From NCBI GenBank assembly GCA_963664605.1, contig OY761536.1, forward strand, positions 4,216,001 to 4,280,000: a stretch of DNA of 64,000 nt, written 5' to 3'. The position numbers were made by a program, and so were the translations under genes. The DNA comes from JAHOYW01 sp963664605 (GTDB taxonomy: Bacteria > Verrucomicrobiota > Lentisphaeria > Victivallales > Victivallaceae). This document shows, piece by piece, positions 8,547-17,797 of this stretch (within the stretch, counting starts at the first letter, position 1; every line of letters starts with the position of its first letter). The notes beneath the pieces are model-generated. The model ran no database searches and was not told where the DNA came from. It worked only from the letters and a program-made list of their open reading frames with translations.

Positions 8547-9785
8547 ATGAAAATACTTTATTTCCATCAGCATTTTTCCACTCCGCAGGGGACTACTGGT
8601 ACAAGATCATACCAGTTTTCCAGAAAACTAATCGAATACGGACATGAGGTGACTGTGGTTTGTGGTTCGTGCGCCGCGGGTAAAACCGGACTGGAGGGAG
8701 AGCCGGTGAAGGGTATGCGCACAGGCATAATCGACGGAATCAATGTTATAGAGATTGATTTGGCATATTCTAACTATGACGGACTGGTCAAGCGTGCATG
8801 GATATTTTTGAAGTTTGCTCTGAAAAGTACGAAAATTGCGTTGACCCGTAAATACGACCTGCTTTTCGCGACTTCAACCCCGTTGACTGCCGGGATACCC
8901 GGAATCATGATGAAGATTTTCCGTCGGAAAAAGTTTGTTTTTGAGGTAAGGGACTTATGGCCGGAACTGCCCCGGGAAATGGGGGTTATAAAGAATCCCC
9001 TTGTCTTATTTATGATGTCGGTGCTGGAATGGTTTTCATACAATACAGCGGACGCGTGTATTGGCTTGTCCCCGGGGATATGCAGGGGAATCAAGCGTCG
9101 CCTGAAAAATAAAAACAAGGCTGTGGAAATGCTCCCCAACGGCTGTGATCTGGAGCTGTTCAAACCTAAAACGGAAAGGGACATATCATTTTTCAAGGAG
9201 AATATCAGCGGCTACCGCGAAAATGACGTCATTGCGCTTTTCACCGGGGCGCATGGAATGGCGAACGGCCTTGACGCAGTGCTGGACGCGGCTGCGATTT
9301 TGAAGAAAAAAAATGCGGATAACATACATTTGGTTTTTATCGGTGACGGCAAGCTTAAACCGCATTTGCTTGAACGTACTCGTGATGAGGGATTGAGCAA
9401 TTGCATTTTCCTTGATCCCGTGCCGAAAACAAAACTGGCAGACATTGTTTGCAATGCGGATATCGGTTTGATGATTCTGGACAATATCCCGGCTTTTTAT
9501 TACGGGACATCGCCAAATAAATTTTTTGATTATATTTCCGCCGGGAAACCTGTTTTCAATAATTATCCCGGCTGGCTGGCGGATATGATAACGGAAAACA
9601 ACTGCGGCTGTGTGGTGAATCCCGGCGATCCGGAGTCTTTTGCCGATTCATTGATAAAAATGGCGGGGAACGCTGAAGCCATGAAGCTCATGGGGGAAAA
9701 CGCCCGCAAACTTGCCGAAAAGGAATTTGACCGGAACTCCATTGCGGCAGAGTTTACAAAATTACTTGAACGAATCAACGGATAG
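8547..9785 (+). CDS. GT4 glycosyltransferase, WbuB-like
   Basis: A 412-aa GT4 enzyme. The N-terminal acceptor domain begins MKILYFHQHFSTPQGTTGTR, a start typical of the WbuB group (transfer of an amino-sugar or uronate sugar in O-antigen assembly). EVRDLWPELP and PNGCDLELFKP are hallmark mid-protein motifs, and the donor site FYYGTSPNKFFDYISAGKP follows. Length is standard. It is 3 bp from the next gene. The specific sugar is not predictable. Confidence 0.88.
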   Translation: MKILYFHQHFSTPQGTTGTRSYQFSRKLIEYGHEVTVVCGSCAAGKTGLEGEPVKGMRTGIIDGINVIEIDLAYSNYDGLVKRAWIFLKFALKSTKIALTRKYDLLFATSTPLTAGIPGIMMKIFRRKKFVFEVRDLWPELPREMGVIKNPLVLFMMSVLEWFSYNTADACIGLSPGICRGIKRRLKNKNKAVEMLPNGCDLELFKPKTERDISFFKENISGYRENDVIALFTGAHGMANGLDAVLDAAAILKKKNADNIHLVFIGDGKLKPHLLERTRDEGLSNCIFLDPVPKTKLADIVCNADIGLMILDNIPAFYYGTSPNKFFDYISAGKPVFNNYPGWLADMITENNCGCVVNPGDPESFADSLIKMAGNAEAMKLMGENARKLAEKEFDRNSIAAEFTKLLERING

Positions 9786-9788
9786 ACT

Positions 9789-11348
9789 ATGACGAAAGCG
9801 CTGAACAAAACCTGGATATATTTGCTCTTGATCATTCTTCTGGGCGGGGCTCTCAGGGTGGCAAGGATGTTTGAAGAAACCAGGTACAGCAATGACGCAT
9901 ATTTGTATTTTCAAATGGCGGAAGACTGGGCGGCATACGGAAGCAGGTATGTGGCGCTATACGATGACAGCTCAATTCCTCCTCTTCTTCCGTGGCTGAT
10001 GGCAAAAGGGTATTGTTTGGGATTAGATGCGGAAAGCACCGGGCTTATTTTGGGAATATTGCTGGGAACGCTTATGCCGCTTGCGGTGTTCTGGGCTGCT
10101 TTCACCTTGTTTTCCGGCATGAACCACCTGGATGACAGTCCAAAGGTTGAGTTTTATGCTTTGCTTGCCGCGCTTTTGGTGGCGACGCATCCGTTTCTAG
10201 CCAGGATAAGCGTCAGTTGTTTACGGGAAATACTTTATCTGCCATTTATCTTTTTCGCGTTTGCATTCGCGATATCAGCCGTATATAATAAATCCCTGTG
10301 GAAATGGTGCGCCTTCGCACTTTTGGCGGCCCTGGCGAATTTGACCAGGCGCGAGGGAATATTGCTGGTTGTAATATTTCTTATATGGCTGATGCTTGAG
10401 CTTGCTGCCGACAGGAAGGATTTTGTAAAAAATATTAAACATTATATTTTGAGCACGGTCGCGGTAATTATCATTTTTTTGGTGATTAACTGGGGAGCCG
10501 TATGCATTTGGGGGACGGATTATCAGGCCTGGTCTCCGTTCGGAATAAAATATTTGCATGAGTTATTTTAAGTATATGGGAAAATTATTTTGGATATAAT
10601 ATTATCAGCGTCAAAATGGCATAACTTTATTGTCGCAAGACTTTTTGAGGATGCTCTGTATTTTCCGGTTTTAATCCTGATGGTATTTGCTTTTTTCAGA
10701 ACAAAGGAATTCAAAAATAATCAGTCTCTTCGTTTTGTAATTGTTGCCGCTGTTGTCACCCTGCTGACCCGTTATTTCTATTTTGTCAGCGTTGAAGGGA
10801 GAATCAACACCCGCTATCTTTTTTCCTTCGTATTCTTTATTGTCCTGCTCTGCCTGCCCGGTTTTACTGTAATGCTGTCTGGACTGGAAAAGATATTTAA
10901 GAACACAGAAAGGGTAAAAAAGAAACATTTGGCGGTATTTCTGCTTATATTAGCCGCAGCCTGTGGAGCGGGTAAAGCCCTCGGTCCCCCGGATAAAAAA
11001 GATTATATACATGCTTCCTCTGAAATACTTAAAGCCGCTTCTCCTGCGGTGCTTCTGACAGACTTAAAAGATTACAGACGTTTAGGCTGGCACACGAAAG
11101 CTAAGGTGATTAAGATGTCCTCTGCGGTAGACATTAATAATCCGCGGATATGGGATGATGCGTTAAAAGCTTTATCCTCACCCAATAAAAAACTTTTTGT
11201 AATGGTAAAATCCCGGAATGAGGATTTCAGGAAGTCAATCAGCAACGCGGGAATCAAAGAATTGAAATTGTTACGCGAATTCAAGACAAAGCGCGAACGC
11301 TTTTATTCATTATATAAGGTGGAAATAGTAAAAGGTACGGGTAGGTAA
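9789..11348 (+). pseudogene. GT39/ArnT-like integral membrane glycosyltransferase interrupted by an in-frame TAA
   Basis: Two open segments, 9789-10571 (260 codons) and 10572-11348, lie in the same frame and are divided only by the TAA at 10569-10571; reading through it gives a continuous polytopic protein of about 519 residues. The N-terminal part has a membrane helix, then an acidic loop (EETRYSNDAYLYFQMAEDW) like the catalytic loop of GT39/PMT-type enzymes, and several more helices. The second part has three further helices and a soluble tail. The second segment has no ATG and no ribosome binding site near its beginning (only a TTG at 10590), so independent translation is unlikely. I read it as a lipid-linked-sugar transferase gene inactivated by a nonsense mutation or a sequencing error. 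Confidence 0.75.
10569..10571 (+). other. Premature in-frame TAA in the GT39-like gene
   Basis: The codons before it (CAT GAG TTA TTT) and after it (GTA TAT GGG AAA ATT ATT) continue one frame without any shift, and hydrophobic-helix sequence resumes at once. A single base change could restore a sense codon. Confidence 0.8.
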
Positions 11349-11350
11349 AA

Positions 11351-11965
11351 ATGTATAAACGAGTAAAAATAATACTTGATTTTGTTATTTCTCTGGTGCT
11401 TTTAATTATTTTGTCACCTGTTATGATTGTGACAATTCTGATTTTAACGATAGCCAACAAGGGGAACCCGTTTTTTATTCAGGTTCGCCCGGGGAAGAAC
11501 GAAAAATTATTTAACGTTATAAAATTCAAGACCATGAATGAAAAAACCGATGATGGCGGGCAGCTGCTCCCGGATGCGGAACGGCTGCATTTTTTCGGGA
11601 AGCTGGTAAGGAAAACATCTATTGATGAACTTCCGCAGTTAATCAATATCCTGAAAGGTGATATGTCCCTGATCGGCCCGCGTCCCCTGCTGGTCGAATA
11701 CTTGCCCCGGTATAGCGCGGAACAGAGAAAACGTCACAAGGTTCGTCCCGGTATCAGCGGCTGGGCTCAGGTCAATGGACGCAATGCCATTTCCTGGGAA
11801 GAAAAATTTAAGTTTGATGTCTGGTATGTTGAAAATATATCATTCCTGCTTGATATTAAGATATTCTGGCTTACAATTCTTAAAATATTCTTATCGGAAG
11901 GGGTAAGTAAAGAAGGGCATGCCACCTGTGAAAAATTTGAAGGAAATATGGAACACGACAAATGA
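11351..11965 (+). CDS. Bacterial sugar transferase (PglC/WcaJ-type initiating phosphoglycosyltransferase)
   Basis: A 204-aa small monotopic phosphoglycosyltransferase. It transfers a sugar-1-phosphate from UDP-sugar to undecaprenyl phosphate, the first step of glycan assembly on the cytoplasmic membrane. It has one N-terminal membrane segment (about residues 8-32), then the family signatures FIQVRPGKNEKLFNVIKFKT, RKTSIDELPQLINILKGDMS and GPRPLL...RPGISGWAQVNGRN. The aspartate-glutamate pair of the catalytic DE dyad is in SIDELPQ. Length matches PglC rather than the longer WcaJ. The stop overlaps the next start (ATGA). Together with the DegT aminotransferase nearby it suggests the first sugar is an amino or diacetamido sugar. 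Confidence 0.93.
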   Translation: MYKRVKIILDFVISLVLLIILSPVMIVTILILTIANKGNPFFIQVRPGKNEKLFNVIKFKTMNEKTDDGGQLLPDAERLHFFGKLVRKTSIDELPQLINILKGDMSLIGPRPLLVEYLPRYSAEQRKRHKVRPGISGWAQVNGRNAISWEEKFKFDVWYVENISFLLDIKIFWLTILKIFLSEGVSKEGHATCEKFEGNMEHDK

Positions 11966-12909
11966 TAAAAAATATATTGATTACTAGTGCCGGGCGGAGG
12001 GTCAGCCTGGTTAAAAATTTTCAGGAAGCTCTCAAAAGCAGGAATCGTGAGGGTCGGATATATACTACCGATATGGCTCCGGAACTAAGCAGCGCGTGCC
12101 ACGCTTCGGATGGCTTTCTAAAGGTCCCGAGAGTCAGCGACGCGAATTATCTTGGTATCCTTAAAGACTTTTGTCTGAAAAAGGATATTTCCATAGTTGT
12201 TCCGACAATAGATACGGAACTGTCTGTTCTGGCACTCTGTAAAGAAGATTTCAACAATTCCGGTATTTTCGTTGCAGTATCGTCAAAAGAGATTTGTGAT
12301 GTTTTCAGCAAAAAAGATACGACTGAAAGCTTCTTTGCCGGCAATAATTTCAATACGCCGGGAAGCATTGACGACCTGGAGTCTTGCGAATATCCTGTTT
12401 TCGCGAAACTGAATAATTCCTCCTGTTCCATCGGAGCTCAGAAAGTTAACTCCAGAGAGCTTGCCGTTAAACTGGCGGAAAACTCAAATTACGTGTTTCA
12501 GGAATTTATTGAAGGCGATGAATATACCGTAGATGTTTTCATCGACCGGAACCAGAATGTGATAAGCGTTGTTCCGCGATTGCGTATGGAGGTCAGAGCA
12601 GGGGAAGTCAGCAAGGCTCAAACCTGTAAAGATAAAGACATTATTAACAAGGTTATTGAATTATGCGGATGTTTGAAGGGGGCATACGGGTGTATAACGG
12701 TTCAGCTCTTCAAAACTACTGATTCAATATATTTTATAGAAATAAATCCCCGTTTTGGTGGCGGCTATCCGCTGACTTGTGCGTCGGGGGCCGATTTTGC
12801 TCAATATTTAATAGATGATTATCTAAATGTCCGGCTGGAATACAAAGAGGACTGGAAAGACAACATGATAATGTTGAGATATGACAAGGAAATAATCGTA
12901 AATCCATAA
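11962..12909 (+). CDS. ATP-grasp domain protein (carboxylate-amine ligase-like)
   Basis: A 315-aa protein of the carbamoyl-phosphate-synthase-large-chain-like ATP-grasp type: Rossmann-like N-terminus (ILITSAGRRVSLV), the central segment FQEFIEGDEYTVDVF, and the metal/ATP-binding motif FIEINPRFGGGYPLTCASGADF. Proteins like this in surface-glycan loci probably form an amide or ester between an acyl or amino-acid group and a sugar, but the substrate is unknown. It overlaps the sugar transferase gene by 4 bp, placing it in the same operon. Confidence 0.85.
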   Translation: MIKNILITSAGRRVSLVKNFQEALKSRNREGRIYTTDMAPELSSACHASDGFLKVPRVSDANYLGILKDFCLKKDISIVVPTIDTELSVLALCKEDFNNSGIFVAVSSKEICDVFSKKDTTESFFAGNNFNTPGSIDDLESCEYPVFAKLNNSSCSIGAQKVNSRELAVKLAENSNYVFQEFIEGDEYTVDVFIDRNQNVISVVPRLRMEVRAGEVSKAQTCKDKDIINKVIELCGCLKGAYGCITVQLFKTTDSIYFIEINPRFGGGYPLTCASGADFAQYLIDDYLNVRLEYKEDWKDNMIMLRYDKEIIVNP

Positions 12910-12924
12910 TCAACTGGAAATGAC

Positions 12925-13671
12925 ATGAAAACCAGACTGCATAGCAATAATCCCTTTAAGCATACGCGTTACGGCTTCGCGTTTGAGAATATTCAAGACG
13001 GCTGTAAATGTCTTGATTACGGCTGCTATGACGGAGCTTTTATAAAAAGGGTGCTGGACAACAAGAAAGTAAAGTATACCGGAATAGATAAAAACAAGGA
13101 CATGGTAGCTGAAAACCCGTATGATCTGGATCTGCGGTATTTTGAAAAACAGCTTCCTTTTGATGATAAAAACTTTGATTTTGTTTCGATGCTTGACGTT
13201 CTTGAACATATTAGTGATAAAGATGAAGTATTATCAGAAATCAACCGGGTTTTGAAAAAGGATGGTGTTTTTGTCGTGACGGTCCCCAAAAGGAATATTT
13301 TCTCCTTTATGGATTTAGGCAATCTCAAATTTGTATTTCCTAAACTGCACAAGTTTTTTTATATCATGATGCATGGCAGGGAGGAATATGAATACCGCTA
13401 CGTAAACAATCCCCACGGTTTGGTGGGTGATGTTGAAAAAGAACTTGGCTGGCATCAGCATTTTTCCGAAAAAGAGTTAAGTGAGTTGTTGGAGAAAAAT
13501 GGTTTTACGCCGGTGCTTTTCGACGGAAGCGCGTTATTCCACAGGTTCCTTATGCTGTTCAAACTTGTAAAGTTAGGTTTTCTGGTTCCAGGTTTTATTA
13601 TAGACTGGGACGCGAGAATGTTTAAAAGCAGCAACTTGTTCTGTAAAGCAGTAAAAACAAGGGAAAAATAA
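12925..13671 (+). CDS. Class I SAM-dependent methyltransferase
   Basis: A 248-aa protein with the SAM-binding motif I in CLDYGCYDGAFIKRVL (residues about 32-47), the acidic residue of motif II in YTGIDKNKDM, and FDFVSMLDVLEHISDKDEVL followed by NRVLKKDGVFVVTVP, typical of Methyltransf_11-like enzymes. It probably methylates a sugar or lipid-linked glycan in the cluster. It sits 15 bp after the ATP-grasp gene and 2 bp before the HAD gene. Confidence 0.87.
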   Translation: MKTRLHSNNPFKHTRYGFAFENIQDGCKCLDYGCYDGAFIKRVLDNKKVKYTGIDKNKDMVAENPYDLDLRYFEKQLPFDDKNFDFVSMLDVLEHISDKDEVLSEINRVLKKDGVFVVTVPKRNIFSFMDLGNLKFVFPKLHKFFYIMMHGREEYEYRYVNNPHGLVGDVEKELGWHQHFSEKELSELLEKNGFTPVLFDGSALFHRFLMLFKLVKLGFLVPGFIIDWDARMFKSSNLFCKAVKTREK

Positions 13672-13673
13672 TT

Positions 13674-14303
13674 ATGGTAATAGTCTTTGACCTTGATGAT
13701 ACCCTTTACAATGAAATAGATTTTGCTAAAAGTGCTTTTCAGGAAGTTGCGTGTTATCTCGGGGATGAAAAATACTATGAATTTATGTTGAACATCCTGC
13801 ATACTGAGGGCAGCGGCCGGATATTTAACCGTCTGGTTGAGCGCTTTGATATATCTGTGCCGATTCAGAAACTTATTGAAATATATCGTTTTCACAGTCC
13901 TGATATCAAACTTGATGATGATAGCAGGGCGCTTTTAGAATTTTCCCGTAATTATAATACCGCGCTGATTAGCGATGGGCATTATATAATGCAGCAGAAT
14001 AAATTCAAGGCGCTGGAGCTCGACGAATATATTGATTTCCCAGTCTTTACGGACTTTTATCATACTAAAAAACCGGAAACCAAAGCCTTCAAAATGATTG
14101 AAGAAAGATTTAGTGATGACTGCGGCTACGTTTATATTTCTGATAACCCGCAAAAAGATTTTATCGCGCCGAATAAACTTGGCTGGCAAAGTATCCGCTA
14201 TAAGAATCCTGAGGGAGTATATAGACAATATAAGAGTGATGCTGCTTTTGAGGTTGAAAATAAAAAGGCTGTAATTGATATATTGAGAGGCATGTTAATA
14301 TGA
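13674..14303 (+). CDS. HAD-family hydrolase (phosphatase-like)
   Basis: A 209-aa HAD phosphohydrolase with motif I FDLDDTL (D6 and D8 catalytic), motif II in TALISDGHY, a lysine in YHTKKPE, and motif IV in VYISDNPQKDFIAPNKLG. The helical cap between motifs I and II is subfamily I type. The likely role is dephosphorylating a sugar phosphate intermediate. The gene overlaps the next start codon by 4 bp (ATGA). Confidence 0.88.
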   Translation: MVIVFDLDDTLYNEIDFAKSAFQEVACYLGDEKYYEFMLNILHTEGSGRIFNRLVERFDISVPIQKLIEIYRFHSPDIKLDDDSRALLEFSRNYNTALISDGHYIMQQNKFKALELDEYIDFPVFTDFYHTKKPETKAFKMIEERFSDDCGYVYISDNPQKDFIAPNKLGWQSIRYKNPEGVYRQYKSDAAFEVENKKAVIDILRGMLI

Positions 14304-15565
14304 ACATACAAACTAATACCTGGCCGCATTTTGATGAGGATGAAATCCGGGCTGTCGCGGCGGTTCTGAGTTCCGGGAAAGTCAATTACTGGACGGGAGA
14401 TGTCCACACGCTTGCAGATGGAACAAAAGTTCGCGGTGAAACCGGATTGTTTGAATATGAATTTTCCAGATATATAGGAAACGATTATGCGATTACGCTT
14501 GCAAATGGTTCGCTGGCTCTTGAACTTGCTTTGCATTCGCTGGGAATAGGCAATGGAGATGAGGTCATTGTCACCAACCGTACTTTTATCGCTTCCGCCA
14601 GCGCTTGTGTAATGCGCGGCGCGATACCGGTTTTTGCTGATATTGACCCGGATAGCCAGAACATCTCTTTAGACACGATCAAAGCTGTGTTTTCCTCAAA
14701 AACCCGGGCGATTATCTGTGTGCATCTTGCGGGGTGGGCGTGCGAAATGGATGGAATCATGGATTTTGCTGAACAAAACAATCTCAAAGTCATTGAGGAT
14801 TGCGCACAATGTGTGGGAGGAGAATATAAAGGCCGCAAATTGGGTTCTATCGGGCATATGGCGGCGTTTTCATTCTGTCAGGACAAAATAATGACTACTG
14901 GCGGTGAAGGCGGTATGTTGACCTGTAACGACCCTGATTTGTACAAAAAAGCATGGACTTATAAAGACCACGGGAAGGATTTTAACCGGTACAACAAAAG
15001 CTTAGGCCATCCGCTGGTGGATAAGGGTGCTTCTGAAGACAGTTCATATTACACCTCTTTGGGAAGCAACTGGCGCATGACTGAAATGCAGGCGGCAATC
15101 GGGCGTATCCAGCTTAAGAAACTACCTGGCTGGATTGCGCTGCGCCGCAAACATGCCGATATGTTTAACCGTGCTTTTAAGAATATCCCCGGACTGCGGA
15201 CAGTTGTTCCTCCTGAACACATACTCCATGCCTATTATAAATATTATGTCTTTGTTGAGTCAGATAAACTTTGTCCGGAATGGGACAGGAATCGTATTAT
15301 TGATGCCATCAATGCGGAAGGGGGCGTTTGTCAGTTCGGCAGTACTTGGGGAGTCGGGTTGGAAGATGGCTGGAAAAATATCCAATGCGGCATTACCGGA
15401 ACCCGGAAAAACTACCAGTTGAAAGAGCACCTTCCCAATGACTATCTTGTCGGTTCTACTGTTTTAATGTTCCAAGTCTATCCCACATTAGATATTGAAA
15501 GCATCAACAAGACTATAGACGCGGTGAAAAGGGTTATGGAAACAGCATGTATAAGTTGTGAATGA
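14300..15565 (+). CDS. DegT/DnrJ/EryC1/StrS-family PLP aminotransferase
   Basis: A 421-aa sugar aminotransferase that transfers an amino group to a keto nucleotide sugar. The PLP-binding lysine is K196 in FSFCQDKIMTTGGEGGM. Other family signatures are VFADIDPDSQNI, KVIEDCAQCVGGEYKG and LGSNWRMTEMQAAIGRIQL. It is the last gene of the + strand cluster and is coupled to the HAD gene. Together with the PglC-like transferase it suggests an amino-deoxy sugar at the reducing end of the repeat unit. The exact keto sugar is unknown. Confidence 0.93.
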   Translation: MNIQTNTWPHFDEDEIRAVAAVLSSGKVNYWTGDVHTLADGTKVRGETGLFEYEFSRYIGNDYAITLANGSLALELALHSLGIGNGDEVIVTNRTFIASASACVMRGAIPVFADIDPDSQNISLDTIKAVFSSKTRAIICVHLAGWACEMDGIMDFAEQNNLKVIEDCAQCVGGEYKGRKLGSIGHMAAFSFCQDKIMTTGGEGGMLTCNDPDLYKKAWTYKDHGKDFNRYNKSLGHPLVDKGASEDSSYYTSLGSNWRMTEMQAAIGRIQLKKLPGWIALRRKHADMFNRAFKNIPGLRTVVPPEHILHAYYKYYVFVESDKLCPEWDRNRIIDAINAEGGVCQFGSTWGVGLEDGWKNIQCGITGTRKNYQLKEHLPNDYLVGSTVLMFQVYPTLDIESINKTIDAVKRVMETACISCE

Positions 15566-15680
15566 TAAACAAAGCACTGTCACAATCCATTTGTATTTAT
15601 TTCCAGTTTTGAAACTTCAAATTATCTCTTTCGTTTTTTTACATATATGTATTCTCACGAGATATTTATGTTTTACCAAA

Positions 15681-15720
15681 ATATACAAAAAAACAATTGT
15701 CATTTACAAAAGTTAACATA
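15681..15720 (+). promoter_or_regulatory. Operator copy 1: 21-bp-spaced direct repeat upstream of the prepilin-like gene
   Basis: The half-sites are ATATACAAAA (15681-15690) and ATTTACAAAA (15702-15711), with start-to-start spacing of exactly 21 bp. A shared GTTAACATA tail follows. The 40 bp are almost identical to three other copies in the window. The element ends 8 bp before the -35 box. Geometry and position fit an AraC/XylS-type activator site; the binding protein is inferred. Confidence 0.8.
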
Positions 15721-15728
15721 ATTTTCTG

Positions 15729-15757
15729 TTGTTTTTACTGTGCAAAACATATATAAT
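15729..15757 (+). promoter_or_regulatory. Predicted sigma70-type promoter of the prepilin-like gene
   Basis: The -35 box is TTGTTT (15729-15734), then a 17-bp spacer, then the -10 box TATAAT (15752-15757). The predicted transcript would start near 15764, leaving a leader of about 50 nt. A GAAGGAA ribosome binding site is at 15801-15807. Confidence 0.65.
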
Positions 15758-15814
15758 AAACTTATAGCAAGTTTAAAATATATTTTTTGAAGAAATAAAA
15801 GAAGGAACAGAAAA

Positions 15815-16558
15815 ATGAAACAGCAGAAACAAAGCTTCACTCTTATCGAATTGCTTGTTGTGATAGCTATCATAGCAATCCTCGCTTCAATGTTATTGCC
15901 TGCCTTGAGTCAGGCAAGGGAAACCGCTAAAAAGGCTTCATGTCAGAGCAACCTGAAGCAGTTTGGAACAGCAGTATCGATGTATACAAACGACTTTGAC
16001 GGAATGTTAATGGGGTCTGAATACTGGTATAATATCAAAAAAGACGGTTACCTTGGACATTATTTCGAATATAAATTCATGACAAACGCTCTTGACGACA
16101 AACTGTGGAAAAAAGCTAAGGCATGGAATTGCCCATCTGCCGCAAAAGGCAGCCGCAAACATGAAACCTCAAATGACATTATTTCCAATTATGGTGTTAA
16201 TACTGCCCTCTCAACCGGTGGATACTCCCGTGAAGGAGGCGGTACTCGTCCATGCAAAATATCTCAGTCAAAAGTAATGAAAAACTGGTCTCGTATTGGA
16301 GTTTTTGCTGATAACAGTGATGTAAATCCTAAAACATACAAGATACAGGAAAACAGAGGCGGCAGTGGAGTTACTAAGATGGATATACCACATAACAATG
16401 GCACTAATATTGTTTTCCTTGATGGGCATGTGGAATGGCTCAAATATTATGGTATTACTGATACCGATGTTTATTGGAGCCAGGATTATGCAACCGGAGC
16501 TCAAACTGGTTATAAAGCAGCTAACGGCTGGCCGTTCAATGATAAACCGGCAATGTAA
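15815..16558 (+). CDS. Prepilin-type (pseudopilin) protein with H-X9-DG motif
   Basis: A 247-aa protein with an N-terminal type IV pilin/type II secretion pseudopilin helix (residues 8-32, FTLIELLVVIAIIAILASML), whose glutamate after FTLI is the conserved Glu5. It then has a globular domain with CQSNLKQFGTAVSMYTND. It ends with the H-X9-DG signature (H193, D203-G204, VFLDGHVEWL) of the processing-associated prepilin family common in Lentisphaerota and Planctomycetota. The residue before the cleavage-site phenylalanine is serine, not the usual glycine. It is monocistronic with its own operator and promoter and ends at a strong hairpin. Its function is unknown; extracellular display or secretion is inferred. 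Confidence 0.92.
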   Translation: MKQQKQSFTLIELLVVIAIIAILASMLLPALSQARETAKKASCQSNLKQFGTAVSMYTNDFDGMLMGSEYWYNIKKDGYLGHYFEYKFMTNALDDKLWKKAKAWNCPSAAKGSRKHETSNDIISNYGVNTALSTGGYSREGGGTRPCKISQSKVMKNWSRIGVFADNSDVNPKTYKIQENRGGSGVTKMDIPHNNGTNIVFLDGHVEWLKYYGITDTDVYWSQDYATGAQTGYKAANGWPFNDKPAM

Positions 16559-16581
16559 AAAATATCTCTGATAAAGTTCTC

Positions 16582-16608
16582 TCAGGGCGGAAATTATTTC
16601 CGCCCTGA
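16582..16608. terminator. Bidirectional hairpin terminator
   Basis: A perfect 12-bp stem (TCAGGGCGGAAA paired with TTTCCGCCCTGA) with a 3-nt TTA loop sits between two convergent genes. It would end both the + strand prepilin transcript and the long - strand glycan operon. Confidence 0.9.
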
Positions 16609-16612
16609 ATTA

Positions 16613-17797
16613 TTATATGCCCATAGCTTCTAATGTCATCATTACCATAAACATAATAGCATTATGCAGCGCTTTGTCTTCGAAATCAAATTGCGGATTA
16701 TGCAGAGCGATATGATCTTCTCCCATTCCAATATTACAATATACACCTGGGCATTTCTCTAAAAAATAACTGAAATCCTCTCCTCCCATAGAAGCTTTTT
16801 CCGCTTTTATCCACTTATCATGGCCCAAATGTTCTATTGTAACGGATTTTGCCATTTTGAGGTATTTAATATCGTTTATTGTTGGAATATAAGGCAAGGT
16901 ATATTCAAATTCATATTTTGCTCCATTTGATGAGCAGATTCCTTGAACCGCGTTCTCTATTAGCTCTGGAAATTGATTTCCAACCGTATTATCCAGAAAA
17001 CGGGTTGAGCCTTCCAGAATAACTGTTTCCGGAATAACGTTAGAATTTTGACCGCCGCTAAAACGGCAAATACTCAAGCAGGCCGCATACTGAGGACCCA
17101 AGCGGCGGGAAACTATCGTTTGCAAATGATTTACCACCTGGCAAGCGGTCACAATAGGGTCAATACAAGTTTCAGGTTTGCTGCAATGTCCGCCTTTACC
17201 AATGATTTTTATTTTAAAAAAACCTGCCGCCGCCATAACTGTTCCAGCACGACTGCGAACAGTTCCAACCGGGAATCCGGGGAAACAGTGTAAGGCAAAG
17301 ACTGCGTCCGGCTTAGGAGATTCCAAAGCTCCTGCTTTTACCAGCTCCTTTCCCAATGCCGCAACTTCTTCGCCGGGCTGGAAAATGAATTTAACAGAAC
17401 CTTTAAGCTGGTCTTTAATCTCATTCAGAACTATTGCCGTGCCGAGCAGTATTGCTGTATGTCCGTCGTGTCCACAAGCGTGCATAACTCCATTGTTACA
17501 GGATTTATAGGGTATATCAGTCGTTTCCTGTATAGGCAAAGCATCTATATCGGCACGCAGGCCAACACATTTGCCGTTTTTTCCGTTTTCAAGAACACCA
17601 ATCACGTCGGTTTCCAGATAAGGTGCAAGTAGATCAATATCTGTATAAGCCAGAGTTTGCCTGATAAGTTTCGCGGTGTTGAATTCGTTACCGGCAAGTT
17701 CCGGGTCACGATGAATTGCATGGCGTAATTCTATAATTTTAGGCAAAATTCTATTAATAATCTTTGAAATAGATTTTTTATTCATAGCTTCTTGCAT
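16613..17797 (-). CDS. M20-family amidohydrolase/peptidase
   Basis: A 394-aa metal-dependent amidohydrolase of the hippurate hydrolase/N-acyl-amino-acid deacylase group. Metal-site motifs are visible: GVMHACGHDGHTAILLG, FQPGEEVAALG and the late SMGGEDFSYFLEKCPGVYCNIG. No signal peptide is seen, so it is cytoplasmic. Its ATG overlaps the stop of the M55 gene (TAATG), so the two are coupled. It is the last gene of the ten-gene operon. Removal of an N-acyl group from an amino acid or amino sugar imported by the operon is the simplest role, but the substrate is not determinable. Confidence 0.9.
   Translation of the reverse strand: MQEAMNKKSISKIINRILPKIIELRHAIHRDPELAGNEFNTAKLIRQTLAYTDIDLLAPYLETDVIGVLENGKNGKCVGLRADIDALPIQETTDIPYKSCNNGVMHACGHDGHTAILLGTAIVLNEIKDQLKGSVKFIFQPGEEVAALGKELVKAGALESPKPDAVFALHCFPGFPVGTVRSRAGTVMAAAGFFKIKIIGKGGHCSKPETCIDPIVTACQVVNHLQTIVSRRLGPQYAACLSICRFSGGQNSNVIPETVILEGSTRFLDNTVGNQFPELIENAVQGICSSNGAKYEFEYTLPYIPTINDIKYLKMAKSVTIEHLGHDKWIKAEKASMGGEDFSYFLEKCPGVYCNIGMGEDHIALHNPQFDFEDKALHNAIMFMVMMTLEAMGI

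Noticed and set aside
10569..10571. TAA read as a recoded or suppressed codon
   Set aside because: Other genes in the window end normally at TAA, and there is no recoding signal; a nonsense mutation or sequencing error is simpler.
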